A DNA stretch of 64,000 nt from Paenibacillus sp. LS1. GTDB taxonomy: Bacteria > Bacillota > Bacilli > Paenibacillales > Paenibacillaceae. Numbering within the stretch: position 1 is the stretch's first letter; each line of letters starts with the position of its first letter. Shown in pieces: positions 50,370 through 58,518 of the stretch. Where the stretch lies: NCBI RefSeq assembly GCF_026013365.1, contig NZ_JAPDOE010000010.1:62001-126000 (forward strand), given 5' to 3'. The notes under the pieces were generated by a model. That model saw only the letters and a list, made by a program, of their open reading frames with translations, was not told where the DNA came from and did no database searches. Both the position numbers and the translations under genes were made by a program.

Positions 50370-51086
50370 ATGGAGCCGAAAGTATCAATCGTTATTCCTT
50401 TTTACAATTGTGCTTATATCGAGCAGGCTGTTCACAGCGCCATTCACCAGACGTATCCGCATATTGAAGTGATCGTGGTGGATGATGGTTCAACCGAGCA
50501 CGTGGAGAAGCTACAACCATTCAAGGATTCTATCCACTATATTCGCAAAGAAAACGGTGGAACCGCAACAGCATTAAATGAGGGCATCAAACAGGCGACA
50601 GGGGAATATTTTGTCTGGCTCAGTTCAGATGATGTGATGCTGCTGGATCGGGTGGAGAAACAACTGAAGTTTATGCGTGAGGTCAAGGCTTCATTCTGTC
50701 ATGGTGCCTACCATTATGTGAATGAGAAAAGTGAGTGGTTGGATACGGTGCAGCCGGAAGTGGGCAGTCGTCTGGAGATGTTGCAGGTACTGCTGGAAGG
50801 TTGTCCGATCAATGGCTGTACCGTCATGCTAGAGATGGAGGCATTTGAGCGGTTCGGCTTGTTCGACACTGATTTTCGCTATACCCATGACTATGAGATG
50901 TGGATGAGACTGTTTCCAATGTATGAGCTGTTTTATTACAACGAACCTCTGATGTGCTACCGATTGCATGAATCCATGGGAACCAAACGCCATTTCAAGG
51001 CACTGGTTGCCGAGATGGAACGGGTTCAGGAGAAGCATCGACCTACGCTGCTCAATCTGCTACATGTTGGTGGGTACTGGAAATAG
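50370..51086 (+). CDS. SpsA-like GT2 glycosyltransferase (paralogue)
   Basis: ATG 50370 with GGAAGGGGAGG upstream. The 238-residue protein shows VSIVIPFYNCAYIEQAVHSA, VVDDGSTEHVEKLQPF, RKENGGTATALNEGIKQATG and WLSSDDVMLLDRVEKQ, then INGCTVML and FDTDFRYTHDYEMWMRLF. It is a paralogue of the 49393 product, separated from it by a gap with its own sigma-K-like promoter. Confidence 0.86.
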   Translation: MEPKVSIVIPFYNCAYIEQAVHSAIHQTYPHIEVIVVDDGSTEHVEKLQPFKDSIHYIRKENGGTATALNEGIKQATGEYFVWLSSDDVMLLDRVEKQLKFMREVKASFCHGAYHYVNEKSEWLDTVQPEVGSRLEMLQVLLEGCPINGCTVMLEMEAFERFGLFDTDFRYTHDYEMWMRLFPMYELFYYNEPLMCYRLHESMGTKRHFKALVAEMERVQEKHRPTLLNLLHVGGYWK

Positions 51087-51130
51087 ATAGATTTGGCGAA
51101 GAGGGCTGAAAGAAATAGGTGTTAAATATT

Positions 51131-51185
51131 AAGAGAGCACAGTCTACAGCATTAATTTGCTATAGATGGGATGCTCTCTCTTTTT
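51131..51185 (+). terminator. Terminator after glycan block II
   Basis: GAGAGCA pairs with TGCTCTC across a long loop, followed by a T-run at 51180-51185. Confidence 0.6.
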
Positions 51186-51292
51186 AATTCATCGACGCAT
51201 GCTAAAGGGCAGGCGAAAAGTTCAACAATCTGAATATGTATTCCAGGTTGGCCACAGATTAAAGAGATCTGGATTTTATCTAGCTCTAGGCC

Positions 51293-51487
51293 CTAACGAA
51301 TCTGCGACGTCTTATTGGGGCAATTACCATGAAAAATAAATTCTAACGAATCTCAATCACGTTATTTCTTCCGAGAATGGCTTCCGAACCTGAAAATCGA
51401 CCATGATGGACGAAATAACATCTCTGTGATTCGTTACATGTCAGCCTTGTGTAAAAGGAAACAAATAGCGTGTGTTGGATTCGTTAG
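51293..51487. repeat. Nested symmetric inverted repeat (MITE-like)
   Basis: The outer pair is CTAACGAATC (51293-51302) and GATTCGTTAG (51478-51487). The inner pair is TAACGAATC (51344-51352) and GATTCGTTA (51428-51436). The distance between outer and inner motif is 50 bases on both sides, and the inner pair is extended by GTTATTTC / GAAATAAC. No gene inside. Similar TAACGAATC-bounded sequences are, as I recall, common in Paenibacillus intergenic DNA. Confidence 0.7.
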
Positions 51488-51504
51488 AACACAGTAAAGC
51501 GAAC

Positions 51505-51546
51505 AGGGGTGTCCTCAGTCATTCGTATGACAAATGGGACACCCCT
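51505..51546. terminator. Strong hairpin terminator
   Basis: AGGGGTGTCC (51505-51514) and GGACACCCCT (51537-51546) form a ten-base-pair stem with an inner GTCAT/ATGAC stem, followed by TGTTTC. It probably ends the minus-strand unit 52999-51594, or both strands. Confidence 0.65.
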
Positions 51547-51593
51547 TGTTTCATATTCAGGCATGTTATATGAATATGGCTTGTATTGAAGCC

Positions 51594-51764
51594 TCAGTCC
51601 TTTGAATTCATGATCGCCATCGATGCCGGATCGGGAAATACATATCCTTTAGGTAGCTTCTTCATCAATTCATTCATTGCAGCGTAATCCACGTCGATGT
51701 GAGGTGTGGAAACCGGAGTCGAGAACCAGCGATTGTACAAATCACTAGGTACAAGTAACGTCAT
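51594..51764 (-). CDS. Small hypothetical protein downstream of a GT4 gene
   Basis: A 56-codon frame, ATG 51764, with AGAGGAGG upstream. Its start overlaps the stop of the GT4 gene by four bases (ATGA), a sign of translational coupling. The protein begins MTLLVPSDLYNRWFSTPVST and ends with DPASMAIMNSKD; it has DVDYAAMNELMKKLPKG in the middle. No family recognised. Position suggests it serves the glycosyltransferase. Confidence 0.7.
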   Translation of the reverse strand: MTLLVPSDLYNRWFSTPVSTPHIDVDYAAMNELMKKLPKGYVFPDPASMAIMNSKD

Positions 51765-52999
51765 ATCGTGAGTCCTCCTCTGTAAATGGCTTCTTGATAG
51801 ACTTGTAATGTACGAAGTCCCATCTCTTCCAGTGAGCGGTTTTCTTCAGCCCAGGCTTTGGCCGCAGCACCCACTTTTTTACGGGTAACGTCATCCTCCA
51901 GAAGTGCATGCAACAATTCGCGGAGCGAATCGACATCCTGCGGAGGCACGACCCACCCCGTGCGTCCAGGGTCAACCATCTCAGGCATGCCGGCCGTACC
52001 ACTGACAATAACGGGCACACCGGCCAGTTGCGCTTCCGTAACGGAGAACGGCTGGGTGTCCTGCAGGCTGGGTTGGACATAAATGTCGGCATGGCGCAGG
52101 AAGGAAGGAATATTGTCCAGCTTGCCCCAAAACACAACATCGGCTCCAATGCCAGCCGCCGTGACCTGTGCCCGCAATTCCTCGATCAGGTTGCCTTCTC
52201 CTGCGATCCAACAGACCCAATCGGACCGTTTACTTTTCAGACTGGCTAAAGCCTTGATCAACACATGAACGCCCTTGATATATTCAAGCCTTCCGGTAAA
52301 GGCAATGACTTTTTTGCCTGCGGGTGGTCGCTGGCGGAACTTCGTAGCTGCTAATGAACGGTAGGCTGACAGGTCCACGGCGTAGGGGATTATCCGAAAC
52401 TTTGATTCGGGAACCGCAAGCTCTGTAAGCGTGCTCTTGATCCAGTGACTGGACACCAGAATGAGCTCAGACTGTGCAGCACTTCGTTCTTCCAATGAGA
52501 GAAAATAACGTCCGCGTTTCGATTGTAAATATGATGATAGGGTAAGCTGCGGGTTGGAATTTTGAGCATCGTAGAAGGCTTCGCGTGCAAGAGCTCCATG
52601 ATAGCTGGTAACGAGTGGAACATTACGGTTCAAAATGCGTTTTATCGCTACGGCGGCTACCGGATCTTGCGCATGGATGACGTCATAATGGTCCACTCCC
52701 AGATAAGCGGCAGCCATCTCGAAGGCATATCTATTCAATTCATAATAAGCAAGAAGAGAGTCGGCTGTGAATTGTGGCAGATCGGTTGGGTTGAGCTTGG
52801 CTTGCAGCATGGGCCACACTTTATCCTTGGAGAAAGCACGATTCAGATTACGAATATATATTTCGTTATTGGCACCATTCGTGCCCATGATATCAACCTC
52901 TACACCAAGCGCCATCAGCCTGTCGGCCAATTGTTTAACATATGTCCAGATCCCACCCATATGTGTAAGCTCCCAATACGTAACGAGCAGAACTCTCAT
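51761..52999 (-). CDS. GT4 glycosyltransferase
   Basis: ATG 52999 with AAGGAGG upstream (minus strand). The 412-residue GT-B protein begins MRVLLVTYWELTHMGGIWTY, has LVTSYHGALAREAFYDA, IIPYAVDLSAYR, AFTGRLEYIKGVHVLIKAL, and the donor-site motif QPSLQDTQPFSVTEAQLAGVPVI. It fits GT4 retaining enzymes. It is convergent to glycan block II and co-transcribed with the 56-residue gene; a role in the same glycan is plausible. Confidence 0.85.
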   Translation of the reverse strand: MRVLLVTYWELTHMGGIWTYVKQLADRLMALGVEVDIMGTNGANNEIYIRNLNRAFSKDKVWPMLQAKLNPTDLPQFTADSLLAYYELNRYAFEMAAAYLGVDHYDVIHAQDPVAAVAIKRILNRNVPLVTSYHGALAREAFYDAQNSNPQLTLSSYLQSKRGRYFLSLEERSAAQSELILVSSHWIKSTLTELAVPESKFRIIPYAVDLSAYRSLAATKFRQRPPAGKKVIAFTGRLEYIKGVHVLIKALASLKSKRSDWVCWIAGEGNLIEELRAQVTAAGIGADVVFWGKLDNIPSFLRHADIYVQPSLQDTQPFSVTEAQLAGVPVIVSGTAGMPEMVDPGRTGWVVPPQDVDSLRELLHALLEDDVTRKKVGAAAKAWAEENRSLEEMGLRTLQVYQEAIYRGGLTI

Positions 53000-53183
53000 A
53001 GCTACCTCCTTGTCACGGCCTGCACCGGCCGAGCTTCTATCCTTTTATTCTATGAAAAAAGAGGACCGGAAGGTCGGGCATTTCCGTGTAAATGTTCGAA
53101 AATGGGTGAATGCAAATGGCAATGGACGAGAGGGAGCATATCCTATGAACAGGAAGGTTCATGCTCCGAAGGAGGGTTCTACA

Positions 53184-53543
53184 GTGGCGGTATATTTACT
53201 TGAGATTCATGAGAATTTGCTACAGACATTTGTTCCCGTCAAGTACATGGATGTGGAGTTGGCCTATGTCGGCGGCGAAGAAGGGACGGATGTATTTGTT
53301 GGTGGAGCCAGTATACATGGAGAACTGTACCGGCATCTTTTTCATCTCGGGCCCAGTTCAGGGGGAGCGGGCGGTAATCAGGTCATTCATAATTTGGATG
53401 TGTCATCCGAGCCTTATGAAATGAGGATCATCAGCAATAGTTCAGCACCGAATCATCTGGTTATTCGGATGTATTGCAGAAGTATTCACGGTCAAACATT
53501 GGGCATACTGTCAGAATATCAGATGATGAAGCTCGCAGATTGA
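53184..53543 (+). CDS. Hypothetical protein
   Basis: GTG 53184 is preferred because GAAGGAGGG is eight bases upstream; ATG 53145 (AGGGAG upstream) would add 13 residues. The product of 119 residues has VAVYLLEIHENLLQTFVPVK and YVGGEEGTDVFVGGASIHGE, with IRMYCRSIHGQTLG near the end. It looks like a small beta-rich domain. I recognise no family. Confidence 0.55.
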   Translation: MAVYLLEIHENLLQTFVPVKYMDVELAYVGGEEGTDVFVGGASIHGELYRHLFHLGPSSGGAGGNQVIHNLDVSSEPYEMRIISNSSAPNHLVIRMYCRSIHGQTLGILSEYQMMKLAD

Positions 53544-53579
53544 TATGGACATAATTAAATAAGCATGATCAGCCAACAT

Positions 53580-53612
53580 GTGGAGCAGGGAAGAGCCTGT
53601 TCCATTTTTTTG
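53580..53612 (+). terminator. Terminator after the 53184 gene
   Basis: GGAGCAGG / CCTGTTCC stem with an AAGAG-containing loop and a run of seven T. Confidence 0.65.
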
Positions 53613-53697
53613 TGGTGCATCCATAGTGGAATTATCTCGAAAAAATAGCTTGACAGCAAAGGTATTTTCATTAAAATTAGATCAGTATTAAACAAAA

Positions 53698-53734
53698 GTT
53701 TAAAACGACGGTTTAAAACGATAGTTTGAAATTA
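53698..53734 (+). promoter_or_regulatory. Three 13-base direct repeats upstream of the MFS exporter
   Basis: GTTTAAAACGACG (53698), GTTTAAAACGATA (53711) and GTTTGAAATTAGT (53724) repeat with a 13-base period, downstream of a TTGACA at 53650-53655. They may be an operator for an unlinked regulator of the exporter. Confidence 0.5.
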
Positions 53735-53797
53735 GTCGTAAATATAGGCTGAGTGAGACGCAGGGATAAACCTGTGATCCGCTAGCCGGAAAAGAGT

Positions 53798-55291
53798 GTG
53801 GAGAACGTGAAAGAACAAACAGCAGTTCCCCAGGAGCCGGCAGAGTTTTCAATCAAAACAATTATACTGCCACTCCTGGCTATTATCGTCGGAATGATTA
53901 TGGTTATTCTGGACAGCACGGTCGTGAACGTGGCCATTCCGAATCTTGTTCAATATTTCGAAACGGACCTTAAGACCATCCAATGGACGGTTACGGGTTA
54001 CACCCTGGCATTGTCTGCGGTTATTCCGCTGGCAGGTTGGTTAACTGACCGTTTTGGTGCCAAAAGAGTATTTCTGTTCACGATTGCCATGTTCACTTTG
54101 GGTTCTGTATTATGCTCGATTGCCCAATCGCCTGAGCAATTAATTATTTACCGTGTCATTCAGGGTCTCGGTGGAGGCATGGTTGCTCCAATTGGTATGG
54201 CGATGGTCTTTCGTCTGGCTCCTCCTGAGCGAAGAGGCTCCATCATGGGGATGCTCGGAATTCCGATGCTGCTTGCCCCTGCATTGGGTCCGGTGTTGTC
54301 CGGGTGGTTTATTGAATCACTGAGCTGGCACTGGATCTTCCTGATTAACTTGCCAATCGGTATTGCGGCTTTCATTCTATGTATCAAGTTCTTGCCTGAT
54401 ACGGATCGTGGACGCACGCCTGCACTGGATCTGCTCGGCATGATTCTGGCGCCAATTGCGTTCTCGATGCTTGCTTACGGTGTGAGTGAGGGTGGAACGA
54501 GCTGGACATCTGCAACAACACTTACGGGTGTCATTGTGGGCGGCGTAGCGCTCATTTTGTTCATTATTGTAGAACTACGTCATCAAAATCCATTGCTCGA
54601 ACTTCGGGTATTCAAATCATCTGACTTCTCACGGGGGATTGTTCTCGCATGGGTGTCCCAAGTGGCGCTGTTCGGTGCGATGATCCTGATCCCGTTATAT
54701 TTGCAGCAGATCAAAGGGTACACTGCACTGGAAACAGGATTGATTCTGCTTCCACAGGCTTTGGCTTCCGGAGTGGGTATGCCGCTCGGCGGTCGATTGT
54801 TTGATAAAATCGGTGCGAGACCTCTGGCCTTCGTGGGTCTGGGAATTATCTCGGGAGCATTGTTTATTCTGTCCTCCATCACGGCAGAGACAGGTCTTGG
54901 TCTGATTATAACGGCGCTGGTCATGATGGGTCTGGGTATGGGCTTGTCCATGATGCCGCTCAATACGCATGTATTGAATGCTGCACCGCGCAAGTTGGTT
55001 GGACGGGTTACACCGCTGACGGCTGCTGCACAGCAAGTGGTTGTATCCTTTGCGGTTGCCGGACTTACGGGCTTCCTTACCTCAAGAATTGCAGACAATA
55101 CAACGAGCACGGAGCCGACCGCTATAGTTCATGGTTTGGTGGGAGGTTTCAATGATACGTTCTTCCTGGCGGCTTGTATTGCATTGTTCGGATGTTTGCT
55201 CAGTCTGATTCTGCGCAAGCCAAAACCAATGCCGCAAGAAGATCTTCAAAATGGCGACAAGCCTGATCCCGCGATGATGATGGGACACTAA
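53798..55291 (+). CDS. MFS drug exporter, DHA2/EmrB-QacA type (14 segments)
   Basis: GTG 53798 is the longest start; GTG 53807 is an alternative and neither site is strong. The 497-residue protein has about 14 hydrophobic segments. Motif A follows TM2 (GWLTDRFGAKRVFLF), motif C lies in TM5 (GMLGIPMLLAPALGPVLSGW) and the N-terminal motif D1 reads LDSTVVNVAIPNLVQYFE. It exports hydrophobic or cationic compounds by proton antiport. No TetR or MarR gene is beside it. Confidence 0.9.
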   Translation: MENVKEQTAVPQEPAEFSIKTIILPLLAIIVGMIMVILDSTVVNVAIPNLVQYFETDLKTIQWTVTGYTLALSAVIPLAGWLTDRFGAKRVFLFTIAMFTLGSVLCSIAQSPEQLIIYRVIQGLGGGMVAPIGMAMVFRLAPPERRGSIMGMLGIPMLLAPALGPVLSGWFIESLSWHWIFLINLPIGIAAFILCIKFLPDTDRGRTPALDLLGMILAPIAFSMLAYGVSEGGTSWTSATTLTGVIVGGVALILFIIVELRHQNPLLELRVFKSSDFSRGIVLAWVSQVALFGAMILIPLYLQQIKGYTALETGLILLPQALASGVGMPLGGRLFDKIGARPLAFVGLGIISGALFILSSITAETGLGLIITALVMMGLGMGLSMMPLNTHVLNAAPRKLVGRVTPLTAAAQQVVVSFAVAGLTGFLTSRIADNTTSTEPTAIVHGLVGGFNDTFFLAACIALFGCLLSLILRKPKPMPQEDLQNGDKPDPAMMMGH

Positions 55292-55305
55292 AATGTAACC
55301 CTATT

Positions 55306-55341
55306 AAGGCAGTTCAGAGAATCTCTCTGAGCTGCCTTTTT
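55306..55341. terminator. Bidirectional terminator between the MFS and GT4 genes
   Basis: AAGGCAGTTCAGAGA and TCTCTGAGCTGCCTT form a long stem with a three-base loop, followed by TTT. Convergent genes on both sides. Confidence 0.8.
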
Positions 55342-55348
55342 GCGATCC

Positions 55349-56422
55349 TCAATGGAAAACACGCAAGGCGGTCATCATTTCACGGAAAGAATGGGCATAC
55401 CGATCTGGTGAAAAAGACAAGCTCATATGCTGTCTGCCCTGAATGCGAATATACTCCCGCAGTTTCTTGTTTTTCATGAGGTCCTTTGCTTCGGAGACAG
55501 CTGCCTTTATATTGCCAATCGGATAGAACTTTCCAGTCTTATTATGTGTGATAAATGAACGCACACCGTCCGAATCGGTACTGAGTACCGGGCAGCCACA
55601 ACTGATGGCTTCAGCAACGGCATAGCCGAATCCTTCCAACAGGGAAGTGGATAACATGATTCCTCCTGAAGCGGCAATCATGGAATAGAAGGTAGGCATC
55701 TGAGAATGGGGAACATTGATGAAGATACCAATCTTATCTTCGAGCCCGTATTCTGCCAGCATGTGCCGGAACATGACTTCATCTTCAGGGTTAGCCAAGG
55801 TGGGATCGTGGAACAGCCATAGTCTGGCTTTCGGATTTTTTTTGATGATCTCACTGGATATGGTCAAATATTCACGCCAGTTTTTGTTGTGTTCGAGTCG
55901 TCCTACCCAAGCCAGCACCGGATAGGGTGGGGTATCCACCAAGATGGGGGCAAAGGTGTCCGTATCCAGCATATTGGGAATAACAAACCGATGAAGCCAA
56001 GGACAGATATGAATGAACATATCCAGCAGATGGTCTGTGGGAGGCAATACGGCGGCATCACAATGGGCTTGAAGATAAGGTACAGCCATCTGTATCGTTT
56101 CCAGAGCCTGATCACGTGTGCCAAGTCCCTGCGCTTCAAAAATAATTCGTCCTGTATAACCAAGTCCTCTCAAGCGGCCGGGCATCGCGATGTCTGAAGT
56201 GGCAATGATGGCATCATAATGATGGGTATGAATTAAATGATGGATATCCTCGTCACTGGACGCGGTGAAAATCGGTGTATCACTGTTGTTCTGTAATCCC
56301 GAGCCTGTGTTGAGATACAGCAGGTGCGCTTCAATGCCATGACGTTTCAGAACCGCGGTGCGCAGTCGATTTAACGTATCCACGCCACCGCTTGGAACAT
56401 AAAACGTGAATAATACTTTCAC
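55349..56422 (-). CDS. GT4 glycosyltransferase
   Basis: GTG 56422 with AGAGGGTGA upstream; the frame extends to 56455. The 357-residue protein has VKVLFTFYVPSGGVDTLNRL, WVGRLEHNKNWREYL and STSLLEGFGYAVAEAISCGCPV, the E-x7-E donor motif of GT4. HTHHYDAIIATSDIAMPGR lies in the acceptor half. No basic tail. Likely a retaining transferase for a surface glycan. Confidence 0.82.
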   Translation of the reverse strand: MKVLFTFYVPSGGVDTLNRLRTAVLKRHGIEAHLLYLNTGSGLQNNSDTPIFTASSDEDIHHLIHTHHYDAIIATSDIAMPGRLRGLGYTGRIIFEAQGLGTRDQALETIQMAVPYLQAHCDAAVLPPTDHLLDMFIHICPWLHRFVIPNMLDTDTFAPILVDTPPYPVLAWVGRLEHNKNWREYLTISSEIIKKNPKARLWLFHDPTLANPEDEVMFRHMLAEYGLEDKIGIFINVPHSQMPTFYSMIAASGGIMLSTSLLEGFGYAVAEAISCGCPVLSTDSDGVRSFITHNKTGKFYPIGNIKAAVSEAKDLMKNKKLREYIRIQGRQHMSLSFSPDRYAHSFREMMTALRVFH

Positions 56423-56603
56423 ACGATTCACCCTCTGACTTTTGGTCAGGAGCACATTCTCCTGTACTCTATGTTACGTTGGCTTTAAGCGCAGGGTGTG
56501 GGTGTTACTGTGAATGTTCACATTTTGGACAATTATTTTTAAGCTTTCTTTTAAGTGACATTAAGCTGAGGCTAGGATAGCTCACGTAAGATACAAGGAA
56601 CTT

Positions 56604-56641
56604 CCCGTGCCCATCATCTATTGCAAACGATGGTGCACGGG
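56604..56641 (+). other. Leader hairpin before the Gld-type ABC operon
   Basis: CCCGTGCCCATC pairs with GATGGTGCACGGG (one bulged base) and is followed by TATTTT. It sits 27 bases before the start at 56668 and could attenuate the operon. Confidence 0.45.
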
Positions 56642-56667
56642 TATTTTAACGGGAAAGGATGAATGAT

Positions 56668-57801
56668 GTGCTCGAAGTGAAACAGGTCAGCAAAGTGTAC
56701 GAAGGGCAGCGTGGCGTGCATCAACTGGATTTCACCATGGAACGTGGTGAGATTGTCGGGTTTCTCGGGCCCAATGGTGCCGGGAAAACAACAACGATGC
56801 GTATGATTACGGGCTATCTGCATCCAACCGCGGGTTCCATTATGGTGGATGGAGTGTCGGTGCATGAGCAGGGTCAGCGTGTTCGTTCCAAGATCGGGTA
56901 TCTGCCTGAAACACCGCCGCTCTATCCGGATATGACAGTGCAGTCCTATCTCAGATTCGTAGCGAATCTGCGGGATGTCCCGGCACGTGAGGTCAAGCTG
57001 CGGGTCAGTGAGATGGTTAGCAGATTGGGACTTCAGGGTCGGGAAAAACAATTGGTACGTGGTTTATCCAAAGGCTACAAGCAACGTCTCGGATTGGCGG
57101 GAGCCATTATTCACAAGCCGGATCTGCTGGTCCTGGATGAGCCAACATCGGGGCTTGATCCGAATCAGATTATCGAGATCCGGGATCTGATCCGAGAGTT
57201 GGGCGAGAACCATACGGTGCTGCTCAGTACACATATTTTGCCTGAAGTGAGCACGCTCTGTAATCGAATGTTGATCATTAATCAGGGGCAACTTGTGCTG
57301 GATGGTTCACCTCAGCATTTCGGCTCAGCGATGGGGGATCAGTTCAAGGTGTCGATTGAAGTAAAAGCCAATGCGGAGCAACTACATAATGTGCTGTCAC
57401 CATGGGAGAAGGTGCGGAGTGAAGTCATTCAAACCTCGGATGCGAATGCCGTCAAAGACACTTCACTGACTTCAGCTTCAACGGATACGGTTAAAATGCT
57501 GCTCACCGGAGAAAGTGCGGAAGATTTTCGGGAAGAGCTATTCTACCTTTTGTCCGGTGCAGGTTTACCGATACTGGAGATGAAGAAGGAGAATCTGAGT
57601 CTGGAGCAAATCTTCCTGAAGCTGACCACAACCGAAACACCGGACACAGACGCGAACTCGGCAGATGTGGATAAGGTTGTTGGGGCAGAGACGGACCAGG
57701 ACGTAACTTCGGACATTGACTCGTCGAGTGTATTGGGAACATCAGCGAGTGCATCAGCGGATTCCTCGCCCCATTCTCGTAAAGGGGAGGACTCCAAATG
57801 A
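56668..57801 (+). CDS. ABC transporter ATP-binding protein (GldA-like)
   Basis: GTG 56668 is preferred because AAAGGA (56654-56659) overlaps ATG 56659. The 377-residue ATPase has Walker A GPNGAGKTTTMRMITG, LPETPPLYPDMT, signature LSKGYKQRLGLAGA, Walker B LLVLDEPTSGLDPNQI and H-loop LLSTHILPEV. The C-terminal 60 residues are an acidic Ser/Asp/Thr-rich extension beyond the normal family length. It pairs with the permease at 57798. Confidence 0.88.
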   Translation: MLEVKQVSKVYEGQRGVHQLDFTMERGEIVGFLGPNGAGKTTTMRMITGYLHPTAGSIMVDGVSVHEQGQRVRSKIGYLPETPPLYPDMTVQSYLRFVANLRDVPAREVKLRVSEMVSRLGLQGREKQLVRGLSKGYKQRLGLAGAIIHKPDLLVLDEPTSGLDPNQIIEIRDLIRELGENHTVLLSTHILPEVSTLCNRMLIINQGQLVLDGSPQHFGSAMGDQFKVSIEVKANAEQLHNVLSPWEKVRSEVIQTSDANAVKDTSLTSASTDTVKMLLTGESAEDFREELFYLLSGAGLPILEMKKENLSLEQIFLKLTTTETPDTDANSADVDKVVGAETDQDVTSDIDSSSVLGTSASASADSSPHSRKGEDSK

Positions 57802-58514
57802 GACGAATGATGGCGGTATGCAATAAAGAGCTGCAAGCTTATTTTCTGTCACCAACGTCCTATTTTGCTTTTGCTGTATATGTACTGATGACCAGTCTGT
57901 TGTTCTATTCAAGCTTTGTATATTACCAGCCGAGCATTGTCGATTATCGTCTCGTGTTGGGGGACACGTTGTCCATGCTGTTGTTTGTTGTACCATTGCT
58001 GACGATGCGTTTGATCGCTGAAGAATTCAGACAGGGAACGGATGAATTGCTGCTGACCTCTCCGGCACGTGTGTCGGAAATTATTTTCGGCAAATATCTC
58101 GCTTCTCTCGCCATTCTGGTCGTGCTCATCCTGTGCAGTCTGGTGTATCCCTTCATTATGTCGTTCTATGGGACACTGGATATGACTACGGTATGGATGT
58201 CTGCGCTGGGGTTATTCTTCCTGGGTGGAAGCATGATGGCGATTGGACTGTTCGCTTCAACGTTATCCCAGCATCAGATGGTGTCTGCGGTGGCTGGTTT
58301 TATTATTTTGCTCGTTTTGTGGATGCTTGATTCATTCGCAGGCAATACGGGATCTGCTTTGCAACAGTGGCTGGACCCGTTTGCCCTGACTAACCGGTTC
58401 GACAGCTTCATGAAAGGTGTGCTTAGTGGGCCGGATATCTTGTACTATGTCACACTTTCAGGTGTATTTCTGCTGTTAAGCATTCAAATTGTGGAACGGA
58501 AGCGGTGGAGGTGA
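57798..58514 (+). CDS. ABC-2 type permease (GldF-like)
   Basis: ATG 57798 overlaps the previous stop by four bases, with GGGGAGG upstream. The 238-residue protein has about six hydrophobic segments, MMAVCNKELQAYFLSPTSYF, LTMRLIAEEFRQGTDELLLT, and LDPFALTNRFDSFMKGVL, typical of the GldF/ABC2_membrane_3 family. Partner of the 56668 ATPase and of the 58519 auxiliary protein. Confidence 0.85.
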   Translation: MRRMMAVCNKELQAYFLSPTSYFAFAVYVLMTSLLFYSSFVYYQPSIVDYRLVLGDTLSMLLFVVPLLTMRLIAEEFRQGTDELLLTSPARVSEIIFGKYLASLAILVVLILCSLVYPFIMSFYGTLDMTTVWMSALGLFFLGGSMMAIGLFASTLSQHQMVSAVAGFIILLVLWMLDSFAGNTGSALQQWLDPFALTNRFDSFMKGVLSGPDILYYVTLSGVFLLLSIQIVERKRWR

Positions 58515-58518
58515 GAAG

